Positions 1 to 7,985 of a stretch of DNA of 64,000 nt are shown here, piece after piece. The notes beneath the pieces were generated by a model. It was not told where the DNA came from. It worked only from the letters and a program-made list of their open reading frames with translations, and did no database searches. The stretch is from positions 1 through 64,000 of the forward strand of contig CALXBK010000002.1 in NCBI GenBank assembly GCA_944386545.1, given 5' to 3'. The translations under genes were made by a program, and so were the position numbers. The DNA is from an uncultured Ruminiclostridium sp. (GTDB lineage: Bacteria; Bacillota; Clostridia; Oscillospirales; Ruminococcaceae). The first letter of the stretch is position 1, and every line of letters starts with the position of its first letter.

Positions 1-1627
1 CGGTAGCCTCAAAGCCGGAAATATCGTGGCTGAAATAGCCAAAGCCGGACAGACAGAGCGACAGACCGCCTCTTAAGGTTTCTGCCATGGATTCGTACTG
101 GCTGAAGCAGTCGCCGCCCCAGTGTACGGGGAACTGCTGACCGCCTACCGTTGCGGAGCGTGCGAACAGGCAGGCCTTGTTCTTTCCGTAATATTCTTCA
201 AGTACCGAGAATACGCACTTGTTGTAGAGGTAGGTGTAGAAGTTGTGCATCTTGTAAGGATCCGAGCCGTCGCTGTAAACAACGCCGTCGGTGGGAATTC
301 TCTCGCCGAAGTCGGTCTTGAATGCGTCAACGCCCATTTCACAAAGCGCTCTCAGCTTTGACTGATACCATTTGTATGCGTCGGGATTTGTAAAGTCTAC
401 AATAGCCATTCCGGGCTGCCACATATCGCACTGGAATACGCCGCCGTCCTTTGTCTTGATAAAGTAGCCCTTTTCAACACCCTCGTCAAAGAGAGAGGAC
501 TGCTGTGCAATGTAGGGGTTGATCCATACGCAGATTTCGAGCTTCTTTTCCTTGAGCCTTTTAAGCATAGCGGCGGGATCGGGGAACATTCTCTTATCCC
601 ACGTAAAGTCGCACCAGTTGAATTCCTTCATCCAGAAGCAGTCAAAGTGGAATACCTCAAGAGGAATATCTCTCCTTGCCATTTCGTCAATAAAGAATGA
701 AACGGTTTCCTCATCATAGTTTGTGGTAAAGGAAGTGGTAAGCCAAAGACCAAAAGTGTATGCAGGAGGAAGCGCTGGCTTACCGGTAAGGTTAGTATAT
801 ACACCGATAACATCGGCAACAGTCTTTCCGCCCATTACAAAATACTGCATTCTTTCACCCTCAACGGAGAAAGCAACCTTTGATACAGTCTCGCTTGCTA
901 CTTCAAAGGTAACGTTTTCGGGATGGTTTACAAATACGCCGTAGTTGTTGGAGGATACATAGAAGGGGATTGATTTGTAGGTCTGCTCTGAGCAAGTGCC
1001 GCCGTCATTGTTCCATACTTCAACGGTCTGACCGTTCTTTACAAAGGTGCTGAACTTCTCGCCGAAGCCGTATATATTCTCGCCTACACCGATATTGAGC
1101 ATATCTCTTATTCTTGCACAGCTTGTGCCGTCAGAGGTGTGTGAGTAGAAACGCTGCGCTTTTTCACCATCAACCCTGTAATCTCTGAGCCAGGGCTGTT
1201 CTTCAATGTAGGAGGTTGTTCTCCAGCCGCTTTTGGTAAGGAGCTTGCCGTCATAGAAATACTTTATATCCCATGCGCCGCCTGCCTTGCCTATTCTTAC
1301 TGAGGTCTTGTTGGATAAAAGCTCCCAGTATTCGTCATGCTCGGTAATAACGGGCCTGAAATTCATATCCTCGTAAAGCACGAAGTCGGGAGTTTTCTTC
1401 ACAGCGCCCTTGTAATGCTCAACAGTAACCTTGATGCTGTCCGCAAGGGTAGAGGTGAATGTGATTTCAAGTACGGGACCGCCCAGCGTCATGCCTCTGT
1501 TTCCAATCCATTGATTGGTTGCGTAAACCTTGATAGAGTTTTCGGTCGTCTTGATTTCGTAAATCTGCGTAGCGTAGTTTACATCGTAGCCGACCTTGTT
1601 CAGCCAAAATCCGTCTGAATACTTCAT
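1..1627 (-). CDS. Alpha-xylosidase, GH31 (YicI-like), 3' end cut by window
   Basis: Family GH31 enzyme removing alpha-xylosyl units from xyloglucan oligosaccharides, probably in the cytoplasm because no signal peptide is seen. About 542 residues are visible; the C-terminal part lies outside the window. The N-terminal beta-sandwich is followed by a catalytic barrel with FHFDCFWMK, then KTDFGER with the nucleophile at about Asp439, and HWGGDC with the acid/base at about Asp506. These segments closely follow E. coli YicI as I remember it, which favours alpha-xylosidase over alpha-glucosidase. The ATG at 1625-1627 follows a GGAAAGG ribosome-binding site. It has its own promoter with a cre-like site just downstream of the -10. 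Substrate specificity is inferred from similarity. Confidence 0.9.
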   Translation of the reverse strand, partial: MKYSDGFWLNKVGYDVNYATQIYEIKTTENSIKVYATNQWIGNRGMTLGGPVLEITFTSTLADSIKVTVEHYKGAVKKTPDFVLYEDMNFRPVITEHDEYWELLSNKTSVRIGKAGGAWDIKYFYDGKLLTKSGWRTTSYIEEQPWLRDYRVDGEKAQRFYSHTSDGTSCARIRDMLNIGVGENIYGFGEKFSTFVKNGQTVEVWNNDGGTCSEQTYKSIPFYVSSNNYGVFVNHPENVTFEVASETVSKVAFSVEGERMQYFVMGGKTVADVIGVYTNLTGKPALPPAYTFGLWLTTSFTTNYDEETVSFFIDEMARRDIPLEVFHFDCFWMKEFNWCDFTWDKRMFPDPAAMLKRLKEKKLEICVWINPYIAQQSSLFDEGVEKGYFIKTKDGGVFQCDMWQPGMAIVDFTNPDAYKWYQSKLRALCEMGVDAFKTDFGERIPTDGVVYSDGSDPYKMHNFYTYLYNKCVFSVLEEYYGKNKACLFARSATVGGQQFPVHWGGDCFSQYESMAETLRGGLSLCLSGFGYFSHDISGFEAT

Positions 1628-1716
1628 TTTGTGTACCTTTCCTTTCCGTTAAAGCGAATTATCGCTGTTATGCCTTGAATATATCATTGAAAACACAAGC
1701 ATTAAAGCTTGTGTAA

Positions 1717-1732
1717 TCGTTTTCGTTGTCAT
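1717..1732 (-). promoter_or_regulatory. cre-like operator at the GH31 promoter
   Basis: On the minus strand this 16-mer, ATGACAACGAAAACGA, matches the Bacillus CcpA catabolite-response consensus WTGNNARCGNWWWCAW at 15 of 16 positions. It overlaps the last two bases of the -10 hexamer, where a bound repressor would block initiation. A LacI-family repressor other than CcpA is also possible. A separate inverted repeat with 8-bp arms (ACACAAGC / GCTTGTGT) lies at 1693-1714, further into the leader, and could be a second operator or a hairpin. Confidence 0.6.
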
Positions 1733-1759
1733 TTTACCATACTGTAAATAAAAAATCAA
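1731..1759 (-). promoter_or_regulatory. Sigma-A-type promoter of the GH31 gene
   Basis: On the minus strand TTGATT (1754-1759) and TAAAAT (1731-1736) are separated by exactly 17 bp, about 100 bp upstream of the GH31 start codon. Confidence 0.65.
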
Positions 1760-1842
1760 GGGGTTTTTATAATTTTTTTAATAAATTTTGAAAAAATTTT
1801 AATGTAACAGGTTACACGGATATAAACGTGACATTTTGTGTT

Positions 1843-1995
1843 TTAACTTTGATTTGAAAATATGGTTGCAAGCACGATAATAGCAAGGGAAACAAAGCCG
1901 ATAATCCAGTTTCGCTTTACGGTGCGTTCATATTTTTTCTCTCGCTCGAGGCGTTCCTCGCGTCTGTGATCCTTGTAGGGCTGTTCTTTTTTCAT
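1843..1995 (-). CDS. Small single-pass membrane protein, 50 aa
   Basis: A short gene with a good ribosome-binding site (TAGGAGATG, 6 nt before the ATG) and its own promoter at 2039-2067. The protein has a very charged N-terminal half rich in Glu, Arg and Lys (about residues 2-28), predicted to be a cytoplasmic helix. One hydrophobic segment follows at about residues 30-46 (WIIGFVSLAIIVLATIF) and then a four-residue tail. It looks like a small tail-anchored protein of the kind common in Clostridia. I do not recognise a named family. It is divergent from the T-box/cysE transcription unit. Confidence 0.7.
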   Translation of the reverse strand: MKKEQPYKDHRREERLEREKKYERTVKRNWIIGFVSLAIIVLATIFSNQS

Positions 1996-2038
1996 AATTA
2001 ACATCTCCTAAACCGAAAATGCGGCATATACTTTTATT

Positions 2039-2067
2039 AGTTTACTATATTTATTTTTGTTTGTCAA
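2039..2067 (-). promoter_or_regulatory. Promoter of the 50-aa membrane protein gene
   Basis: On the minus strand TTGACA (2062-2067) and TAAACT (2039-2044) have a 17-bp spacer. It is back-to-back with the cysES promoter: only 8 bp separate the two -35 hexamers. Confidence 0.65.
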
Positions 2068-2075
2068 CATTTCGC

Positions 2076-2104
2076 TTGACAGCATGAAAATTATATGTTA
2101 AACT
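2076..2104 (+). promoter_or_regulatory. Promoter of the T-box/cysE-cysS transcript
   Basis: TTGACA at 2076-2081 and TAAACT at 2099-2104 with a 17-bp spacer, directly upstream of the T-box leader. Confidence 0.65.
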
Positions 2105-2149
2105 ATCAATAACAATATAAAGACAATATACGGCAAGAGTAGCATAAGG

Positions 2150-2368
2150 TTCGGTTTTACAGAGAGCTGCGGCGGGTGAAAGGCAGTATTCCGTTTTGTG
2201 TGAAGTGCGGCTGTATGGGCTTATTGCCTGAAGTCGGCGGGAGGAATTTTTCAGTATTCCCGCACGCCTCGCCCCCGTTAAGGGCTTTGAGGGAGCTTTC
2301 GCTCCGAAACGAAGTGGAACCGTGATTTTGTCGCCTTCGTCCGCATTATGCGGATGAGGGTTTTTTTA
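2150..2368 (+). promoter_or_regulatory. T-box leader (probably tRNA-Cys sensing) with terminator
   Basis: A structured leader in front of cysE-cysS. The conserved T-box core reads AAGTGGAACCGTG at 2312-2324. It is followed by a 12-bp terminator stem, CCTTCGTCCGCA (2334-2345) with TGCGGATGAGGG (2349-2360), and a run of seven T. The GAAG at the start of the T-box can pair with CTTC in the 5' terminator arm, as expected for the antiterminator. Upstream helices include one with arms CGGGAG / TATTCCCG. A TGC at 2206-2208 is a candidate Cys specifier, but I did not fold Stem I, so the specifier is inferred mainly from the downstream genes. Uncharged tRNA-Cys would promote read-through. Confidence 0.87.
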
Positions 2369-2388
2369 TTTAAGAAAGGGTGAAGCAA

Positions 2389-3063
2389 ATGTTCGATAAG
2401 ATAAAAGCAGATATTCGCTCGGTAAGAGAAAGAGATCCGGCTGTAAAAAGCAATCTTGAGGTATTTTTCCTTTATCCGAGCTTCAAGGCGGTAAGAGCAT
2501 ACCGCAGAGCGCATAAATGGTATCTCAAAAAGCATTATTTCATTGCAAGGTGGATTTCACAGAGGGCGCTTCGCAAAACGGGTATAGAAATTCACCCCGG
2601 CGCAAAGATCGGCAAGGGGCTGTTCATCGACCACGGCAGCGGCGTTGTAATAGGCGAAACCACAGAAATCGGCGACAACTGCACGATATATCAGAATGTT
2701 ACCCTCGGCGGTACGGGCAAGGATACCGGAAAACGCCATCCGACGCTCGGCAACAATGTTATGGTGGGCTGCGGAGCAAGAATACTCGGTCCTTTTAAGG
2801 TGGGAGATAACTGCAAAATTGCCGCCAATGCCGTTGTGCTGAACGAGGTTCCGCCAAACTGTACTGCAGTAGGCGTTCCCGCAAGAGTAGTGCGCCGCGA
2901 CGGGCAAAAGGTGAACAACTGCGACCTCGACCAGATTCACATTCCCGATCCCGTATCGCAGCAGCTTTGTATAATGGCTAACAAGATTGAAACGCTTCAG
3001 AGCGAGCTTGACCTGCTCTGTGAGCTTGTAAAAAAAGAAGACAACGATAAAGGAAGTAACTGA
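2389..3063 (+). CDS. cysE: Serine O-acetyltransferase
   Basis: Makes O-acetylserine from serine and acetyl-CoA, the first step of cysteine synthesis. The 224-residue protein has an N-terminal helical part and then the left-handed beta-helix hexapeptide repeats typical of the family, with FIDHGSGVVIGE holding the catalytic His at about residue 82 and a GGTGK loop. The start is taken as the ATG at 2389, spaced correctly from AAAGGGTG; an in-frame GTG nine bases upstream would fall inside that site. It lies 1 nt before cysS under a T-box, a classical cysES arrangement that couples cysteine supply and tRNA charging. Confidence 0.95.
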   Translation: MFDKIKADIRSVRERDPAVKSNLEVFFLYPSFKAVRAYRRAHKWYLKKHYFIARWISQRALRKTGIEIHPGAKIGKGLFIDHGSGVVIGETTEIGDNCTIYQNVTLGGTGKDTGKRHPTLGNNVMVGCGARILGPFKVGDNCKIAANAVVLNEVPPNCTAVGVPARVVRRDGQKVNNCDLDQIHIPDPVSQQLCIMANKIETLQSELDLLCELVKKEDNDKGSN

Positions 3064-3064
3064 A

Positions 3065-4480
3065 ATGCAGATTTATAACACACTTACACGAAAAAAGGAA
3101 GAATTTGTTACCATAACCGAGGGCAAGGTAAGTATGTACACCTGCGGACCTACGGTGTATCATTACGCCCATATAGGCAATCTCCGCAGCTATATCATGG
3201 AGGACGTGCTGGAAAAATATCTCCGTTATACAGGCTATGATGTAAAAAGAGTAATGAATATCACTGATGTCGGACATCTGACAAGCGACGGCGACACAGG
3301 CGACGACAAGATGCTCAAAGGTGCAAAGCGTGAGCATAAAACGGTAATGGAAATAGCAAAATTCTATACCGACGCATTTTTTGAGGACTGCAAGAAGCTA
3401 AACATAAAAGTACCCGATGTGGTAGAGCCTGCGACGGGCTGTATTGACGAGTTTATCAAGGTTATTTCCGCGCTTATCGAAAAGGGGTACGCATACCTTG
3501 CAGGAGGAAATGTCTACTTTGATACTTCAAAGCTCGAAAAATACTATGTTTTCAACGATTTCAAGGAGGAGGATCTGGCTGTCGGCGTACGTGAGGGCGT
3601 CGAGGAGGACGCAAACAAGCGCAACAAGGCAGACTTCGTACTGTGGTTTACAAAATCAAAATTTGACGACCAGGAGCTTAAATGGGAAAGCCCTTGGGGA
3701 CTTGGCTATCCCGGCTGGCATATTGAGTGCAGCTGTATCAGCATGAAGCACTTAGGCGAATACCTCGATATTCACTGCGGCGGAATTGACAACGCCTTTC
3801 CTCATCACACAAACGAGATAGCTCAGAGTGAAGCATATATCGGTCATAAGTGGTGCAACTACTGGTTCCATGTGCTTCACCTTAACACAAACAGCGGAAA
3901 GATGAGCAAGTCAAGCGGAGAATTTCTGACTGTATCATTGCTTGAAAGCAAGAATTACGATCCGATTGTGTACAGATTTTTCTGCCTGCAATCCCATTAC
4001 AGAAAATCGCTGGTATTCAGCTATGAAAACCTTGATAACGCCGCTGCTGCGTTCTCAAAGCTCGCGGCAAAGATCGCACAGCTTCTTTCACAGCCCGCAG
4101 GCGAGCTTGACAGGGAAGCGTATGACAAGCTGAGGAGCGGCTTTTCCGCGGCACTGGACAACGATCTCAATACCTCTCTTGCAATCACTGCATTGTACGA
4201 TGTTCTGAAAGCCGATACAACTCCTGCGGTAAAGCTTGCGCTTATTGAGGACTTTGACAAGGTGCTTTCGCTGTCGCTTATTGCAAAGGCTAAGGAGCTT
4301 AACAGCAAAGCCGACAGCGGGGAAGAGCTTCCCGAAGAAATCAAGGAGCTTGCCGAGCAGAGAAAGCAGGCAAGAAAGGATAAGAATTTCGCTCTCGCAG
4401 ACGAGCTGAGAGATAAGATAACCGCTATGGGTTATATTGTCGAAGAAACACGTCAGGGAACGGTTATAAAAAAGAAGTAA
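3065..4480 (+). CDS. cysS: Cysteine--tRNA ligase
   Basis: Class I aminoacyl-tRNA synthetase charging tRNA-Cys in the cytoplasm. The 471-residue protein has the Cys-containing CGPTVY strand near residue 27, the HIGN signature at 36-39, zinc ligands including the ECSCISMKH segment, and KMSKS at about 279-283. The length is normal for the family. It starts one base after the cysE stop and shares its T-box leader, so charging level of tRNA-Cys should control both genes. The transcript ends at a strong hairpin just after the stop codon. Confidence 0.97.
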   Translation: MQIYNTLTRKKEEFVTITEGKVSMYTCGPTVYHYAHIGNLRSYIMEDVLEKYLRYTGYDVKRVMNITDVGHLTSDGDTGDDKMLKGAKREHKTVMEIAKFYTDAFFEDCKKLNIKVPDVVEPATGCIDEFIKVISALIEKGYAYLAGGNVYFDTSKLEKYYVFNDFKEEDLAVGVREGVEEDANKRNKADFVLWFTKSKFDDQELKWESPWGLGYPGWHIECSCISMKHLGEYLDIHCGGIDNAFPHHTNEIAQSEAYIGHKWCNYWFHVLHLNTNSGKMSKSSGEFLTVSLLESKNYDPIVYRFFCLQSHYRKSLVFSYENLDNAAAAFSKLAAKIAQLLSQPAGELDREAYDKLRSGFSAALDNDLNTSLAITALYDVLKADTTPAVKLALIEDFDKVLSLSLIAKAKELNSKADSGEELPEEIKELAEQRKQARKDKNFALADELRDKITAMGYIVEETRQGTVIKKK

Positions 4481-4485
4481 AGAAA

Positions 4486-4516
4486 ACGCCTTGATGAATT
4501 TCGTTCATCAAGGCGT
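4486..4516. terminator. Bidirectional terminator between cysS and degV
   Basis: Perfect 13-bp arms ACGCCTTGATGAA and TTCATCAAGGCGT around a 5-nt loop. The flanks are A-rich on the left and moderately T-rich on the right, so it can serve both convergent genes. Confidence 0.8.
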
Positions 4517-4522
4517 AATTGT

Positions 4523-5365
4523 TTATTTTCTGATAAAAAGTATTCCTAACGTATTAGGTCCGCAATGGCTGGAAACCGTACAGCCTGCCGTGGTTTCAAT
4601 GATTTCATCAAATTTCAGCGTATTGCCCACTATTTTCTTTACGCTGTCAACTAAGCTCTTTTCACAGTGGGAGTGAGTGACGAAAATGCGTTTTGTTCTA
4701 ATGTCGTTTCTGACGGAAATCCGTTCGCTCACATATTTTTCAATACAGTAGTTGAATTTGCCGCGGTACTTCTTTCCGACAGCCATTTTGCCGTTCTTTA
4801 CCTCTATGCAGGGGCGCAGAGAGAGCAGATTTGCTCCGAGTGCGGCGAGAGCAGAGCAACGCCCGCCCTTGCGTAAATAATCCAGCTTTTCTATTACAAA
4901 GCTCGCTTCTACCTTTGAAGTAAGCTCGTTCAACATATCAACTATCTCCTGAGGCTCTTTTCCCTCAGCCGCCGCCTCAGCTGCTTCAAGCACTAAAAGT
5001 CCGCTTCCGGTTGAAAGATTGCGGCTGTCAACAACATAAACATTGTCAAAATCCTCCGCGGCGGTGCGTGCATTCTGATTACAGCTTGAAAATTCTGCAC
5101 TGATGTTGATATGAATTATTGCGTCATATTCTTTTGAAAGGGGAGTAAAGTAGTCAATATAATCCGCAACATTAATAGCGGCGGTTGAGGTTATTGCTCC
5201 TCCTGCGTTTACGTGTTCAAAAATATCCTGCGGAGTAATTTCCAGCATATCCTTGTATGACTTGCCTTCCTTTATTATATACAGCGGTAAAATGTCGATG
5301 TTGTACTTTTTTACAAGCTCAGGGGATAAGTCGCAGGTGCTGTCGGCGGTGATTTTGATATTCAT
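4523..5365 (-). CDS. DegV family fatty-acid-binding protein
   Basis: A 280-residue DegV/EDD-fold protein. Family members bind a single fatty acid, and some act as FakB, the fatty-acid-presenting partner of the kinase FakA in incorporating exogenous fatty acids. The typical N-terminal ITADSTCDL and the C-terminal HCGPNTLGILF segments are visible. No fakA-like gene is next to it, so the FakB role is inference. The ATG at 5363-5365 is preceded by GGAGG. A monocistronic transcript is likely, with its own promoter and the shared terminator after cysS. Confidence 0.88.
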   Translation of the reverse strand: MNIKITADSTCDLSPELVKKYNIDILPLYIIKEGKSYKDMLEITPQDIFEHVNAGGAITSTAAINVADYIDYFTPLSKEYDAIIHINISAEFSSCNQNARTAAEDFDNVYVVDSRNLSTGSGLLVLEAAEAAAEGKEPQEIVDMLNELTSKVEASFVIEKLDYLRKGGRCSALAALGANLLSLRPCIEVKNGKMAVGKKYRGKFNYCIEKYVSERISVRNDIRTKRIFVTHSHCEKSLVDSVKKIVGNTLKFDEIIETTAGCTVSSHCGPNTLGILFIRK

Positions 5366-5418
5366 TCTTCAATCCTCCAATCAGTATAGCTTGAAGATTA
5401 AGCTTTTTCAACAGTGCT

Positions 5419-5447
5419 ATTTTATCATATTTTTTTAATTTTAGCAA
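5419..5447 (-). promoter_or_regulatory. Promoter of the degV gene
   Basis: On the minus strand TTGCTA (5442-5447) and TAAAAT (5419-5424) with a 17-bp spacer. Confidence 0.5.
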
Positions 5448-5512
5448 TGTTTTTAAAAAAAATTAGGCGATATTTACAAATACGATATATTCTTTTTGTT
5501 GTAAATGCAATT

Positions 5513-5546
5513 AAAAATCCCGCTGATATTTTCCGGCGGGATTTTT
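5513..5546. terminator. Terminator downstream of the GH130 gene
   Basis: Arms AAAAATCCCGC (5513-5523) and GCGGGATTTTT (5536-5546). On the minus strand the stem ends in a T run just after the GH130 stop codon. Confidence 0.85.
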
Positions 5547-5557
5547 GTATATATGAA

Positions 5558-6730
5558 TTACTTCATTATTCTGAGATTTTTTTCGATAAGCTCGCATCTC
5601 TGCTTTACGCAGTCAACGCTTCTCAGAGGATCGGAGGGAGTGTTGAAGGTGTAATCCATAAGCTTGTCTATTGTAGTTGCGGCAACATGAACTCTTGTAT
5701 CGGAAGAAGCATAGTAGATATAAACGTCGTTGTTTTCCGTTACTATTGCGCCGTTGGTGAAGCAAACATTGGATACATCGCCTATTCGTTCACCCATGTG
5801 CGGAGCTATGAACAACCCCGAAGGGGAAGCAATCAGCCTTGAGGGATCCGCTAAATCGGTGGCAAAGACATAAATTACATATCTGAGACCTGCCGCCGTA
5901 TTTCTTACGCCGTGAGCAATGTGAATCCAGCCCTTGGGAGTTTTTATCGGAACTGCGCCTGCGCCGTTCTTTACCTCGGTGATTGTGTGGTACACTCTGG
6001 GAGAAATTACAATCTCCTCGGTGCAGATAACGGGATTATTTATATCCTCGCAAAGACCGAAGCATACGCCGCCGCCTGAGCCTGTCTGAATGAAATCATC
6101 CTGCGGACGGGTATAGAAAGCGTACTTGCCGTCTACAAATTCGGGGTGAAGCACTACATTTCTCTGCTGAGGAGATTTTGATTTTAAGTTGGGAAGTCTT
6201 TCCCAGCTTCTGAGGTCCTTGGTGCGGACAATACCCGCCTGTGCAACTGCGGAGGAAAGGTCACTGTTTGAGGTGTCCTTGCTTTCCGAGCAGAAAACGC
6301 CGTAAATCCAGCCGTCCTCATGCTGTGTAAGGCGCATATCGTATACATTGGTTTCTTCCGGGCAGGTGTCGGGTAAAAGAATGGGGTAGTCGTCAAAGCG
6401 GAAGCCCTCCGTGGGACTGTCGCTTCTTGCAACGGCAAAGAAGGATTTTCTGTCGTTACCCTCAACACGGGCAACGAGGCAGTATTTGCCCTCAAAGAAG
6501 ATTGCGCCGGAGTTGAGTACGGCGTTTATTCCCAGACGTTCCATGAAGTAAGGGTTTGTTTCGGGGTTCATGTCATACTTCCAGAAATAAGGAGCATGGT
6601 CTGCTGTAAGAACGGGATTTGAATATCTGTCGTAAATGCCGTTGTAGCAGTCGGCAATCCTGTTCTTCTTTGCAATAAGAGCTTCGTAATCCTCTATAAC
6701 CTTTTTCTTGTTTTCTTCAAATAAACTCAT
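5558..6730 (-). CDS. GH130 4-O-beta-D-mannosyl-D-glucose phosphorylase-like enzyme
   Basis: Inverting glycoside phosphorylase that splits beta-1,4-mannosyl-glucose with phosphate, giving mannose 1-phosphate and glucose in the cytoplasm. The 390-residue protein keeps the GH130 features [20 protein letters not shown] near the N-terminus, [35 protein letters not shown] (this contains the putative catalytic Asp), and a C-terminal [15 protein letters not shown]. These resemble subfamily GH130_1 as I remember it. The start is the ATG at 6728-6730 behind AAAGGAT. It is the last gene of a same-strand run with mscL and rnr. Together with the cytoplasmic GH26 at 13.2 kb it suggests intracellular use of mannan or glucomannan oligosaccharides. 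Exact acceptor preference is not proven. Confidence 0.88.
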   Translation of the reverse strand: MSLFEENKKKVIEDYEALIAKKNRIADCYNGIYDRYSNPVLTADHAPYFWKYDMNPETNPYFMERLGINAVLNSGAIFFEGKYCLVARVEGNDRKSFFAVARSDSPTEGFRFDDYPILLPDTCPEETNVYDMRLTQHEDGWIYGVFCSESKDTSNSDLSSAVAQAGIVRTKDLRSWERLPNLKSKSPQQRNVVLHPEFVDGKYAFYTRPQDDFIQTGSGGGVCFGLCEDINNPVICTEEIVISPRVYHTITEVKNGAGAVPIKTPKGWIHIAHGVRNTAAGLRYVIYVFATDLADPSRLIASPSGLFIAPHMGERIGDVSNVCFTNGAIVTENNDVYIYYASSDTRVHVAATTIDKLMDYTFNTPSDPLRSVDCVKQRCELIEKNLRIMK

Positions 6731-6749
6731 TTTATATAATCCTTTCAAA

Positions 6750-7319
6750 TTATTCTGTAAATTCGGTGTACTTTGTTACCTTGTCGGTAAATAAATTGAG
6801 GTAAATACCTATCGCTGACAGTATAAGACATAGAATATTTGCAAGCATCGCAATAAACGCAGCTGTATTTTCATAGGTAAATTGGCTGAATAGCTGCATA
6901 ACAGTCACAATAAGGTCAATTGCCGCCGCAATACAGAATGCCGTACCGCTGACTGCTCTTAAATTCTTTTTTGAAGAGGAGCAGACTGATACAGAAATTG
7001 CCATAGTGAGATTTATCGCCGCAATTATAAGTATAACTAAAAATGTTATAAATATCATTTCGGGGTAGGTCGGCGAAAAATCGTCAGGCGTCTGCAAATC
7101 CGTGAAAAAAAACACGGAGATAAGCAAATCGGTAAGATAGAAAAAGTAAAACACGGTTGTAACGACAAGATTGAAATACAGGGCAATATTTGAGTAAATT
7201 GCAATAAGTCTGCCTTGTTTTGCGCTTTGCTTTTCCTTTTCAAAATATTCTTTCGTCAGACGTTCTTTTTCAGCCTTTGTAAGCTCTCCGTCGTGAATAA
7301 TTCTCTGTTCTTTTTTCAT
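6750..7319 (-). CDS. Four-helix integral membrane protein of unknown function
   Basis: A 189-residue protein with a charged N-terminal stretch of about 38 residues and then four hydrophobic helices (approximate residues 40-70, 88-112, 120-142, 150-175), linked by short polar loops. I recognise no family motif. The ATG (7317-7319) overlaps the mscL stop codon as TGATG, so translation is coupled to mscL, and GH130 begins 19 bases after its stop. Envelope function is plausible from context only. Confidence 0.75.
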   Translation of the reverse strand: MKKEQRIIHDGELTKAEKERLTKEYFEKEKQSAKQGRLIAIYSNIALYFNLVVTTVFYFFYLTDLLISVFFFTDLQTPDDFSPTYPEMIFITFLVILIIAAINLTMAISVSVCSSSKKNLRAVSGTAFCIAAAIDLIVTVMQLFSQFTYENTAAFIAMLANILCLILSAIGIYLNLFTDKVTKYTEFTE

Positions 7320-7939
7320 CAATTATGTATAGATACCTCTTTTTTGTCGGTGTCTTCCTCATCGGTTACATTCTCGTTTAATGAATCGGGGGCGTTTTTA
7401 AGCAGGTCGCGTATTTCTGTCAGAAGCACAATCTGCGGATCGGGGGCGGGAGGAGCAGGCGGCTCTTCCTTTTTCTTTCTTTTAAAACAGCTTATAACCT
7501 TAATCAGAATAAACACAGAAAGTGCAATAAGCAGGAAATTAATTACAGCGCTGATAAATGCACCATATCCTATTGCAACCTCAGGCTCAAGTATCTCTGT
7601 ACCGTCCGTTACGGCAGGTTTTAAAACAAGCTTAAGCTCTGTAAAATCAATCTCTCCGATAAGCATACCGATAGCAGGCATAAGCACGTTGTTTACAAGC
7701 GTCGTAACTATCGTCGTAAACGCGGTACCGATAATCATACCGACTGCCATATCAAGGACATTGCCCCTTGATATGAACTTCTTGAACTCGGTTATGAATT
7801 TGGAATTAGTGGTTTTCTGAATGCCGTTTTTAACGCTTTCAACCGCATTGAAGCCTTTTTTACCGTCTGCTTCATCTACATTTTCGGTTACAGCCTCGGT
7901 TTCTTCAACCTTGTTCTTTTTGGCTTTTTCTTTTTTCAT
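7319..7939 (-). CDS. mscL: Large-conductance mechanosensitive channel MscL
   Basis: Pentameric emergency valve opened by membrane tension during hypo-osmotic shock. The conserved first helix is visible as EFKKFISRGNVLDMAVGMIIG, with FTTIVTTLVNNVLMPAIG following, then a periplasmic loop and a second helix ending in FKRKKKEE. At 206 residues it is clearly longer than the usual 130-150. About 45 extra charged N-terminal residues precede the S1 helix, and there is a Pro-rich linker (PPAPPAP) before the C-terminal LLTEIRDLLKN bundle helix. AAAGGAG precedes the ATG. The gene is 46 nt downstream of rnr. Confidence 0.95.
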   Translation of the reverse strand: MKKEKAKKNKVEETEAVTENVDEADGKKGFNAVESVKNGIQKTTNSKFITEFKKFISRGNVLDMAVGMIIGTAFTTIVTTLVNNVLMPAIGMLIGEIDFTELKLVLKPAVTDGTEILEPEVAIGYGAFISAVINFLLIALSVFILIKVISCFKRKKKEEPPAPPAPDPQIVLLTEIRDLLKNAPDSLNENVTDEEDTDKKEVSIHN

Positions 7940-7985
7940 TTGCCGTTCTCCTTTGTTTTACTACACCGATTTTTAAAATACTTTT

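Noticed and set aside
2380..2388. Upstream GTG start for cysE
   Set aside because: It would lie inside the ribosome-binding site AAAGGGTG; the ATG at 2389 is correctly spaced.
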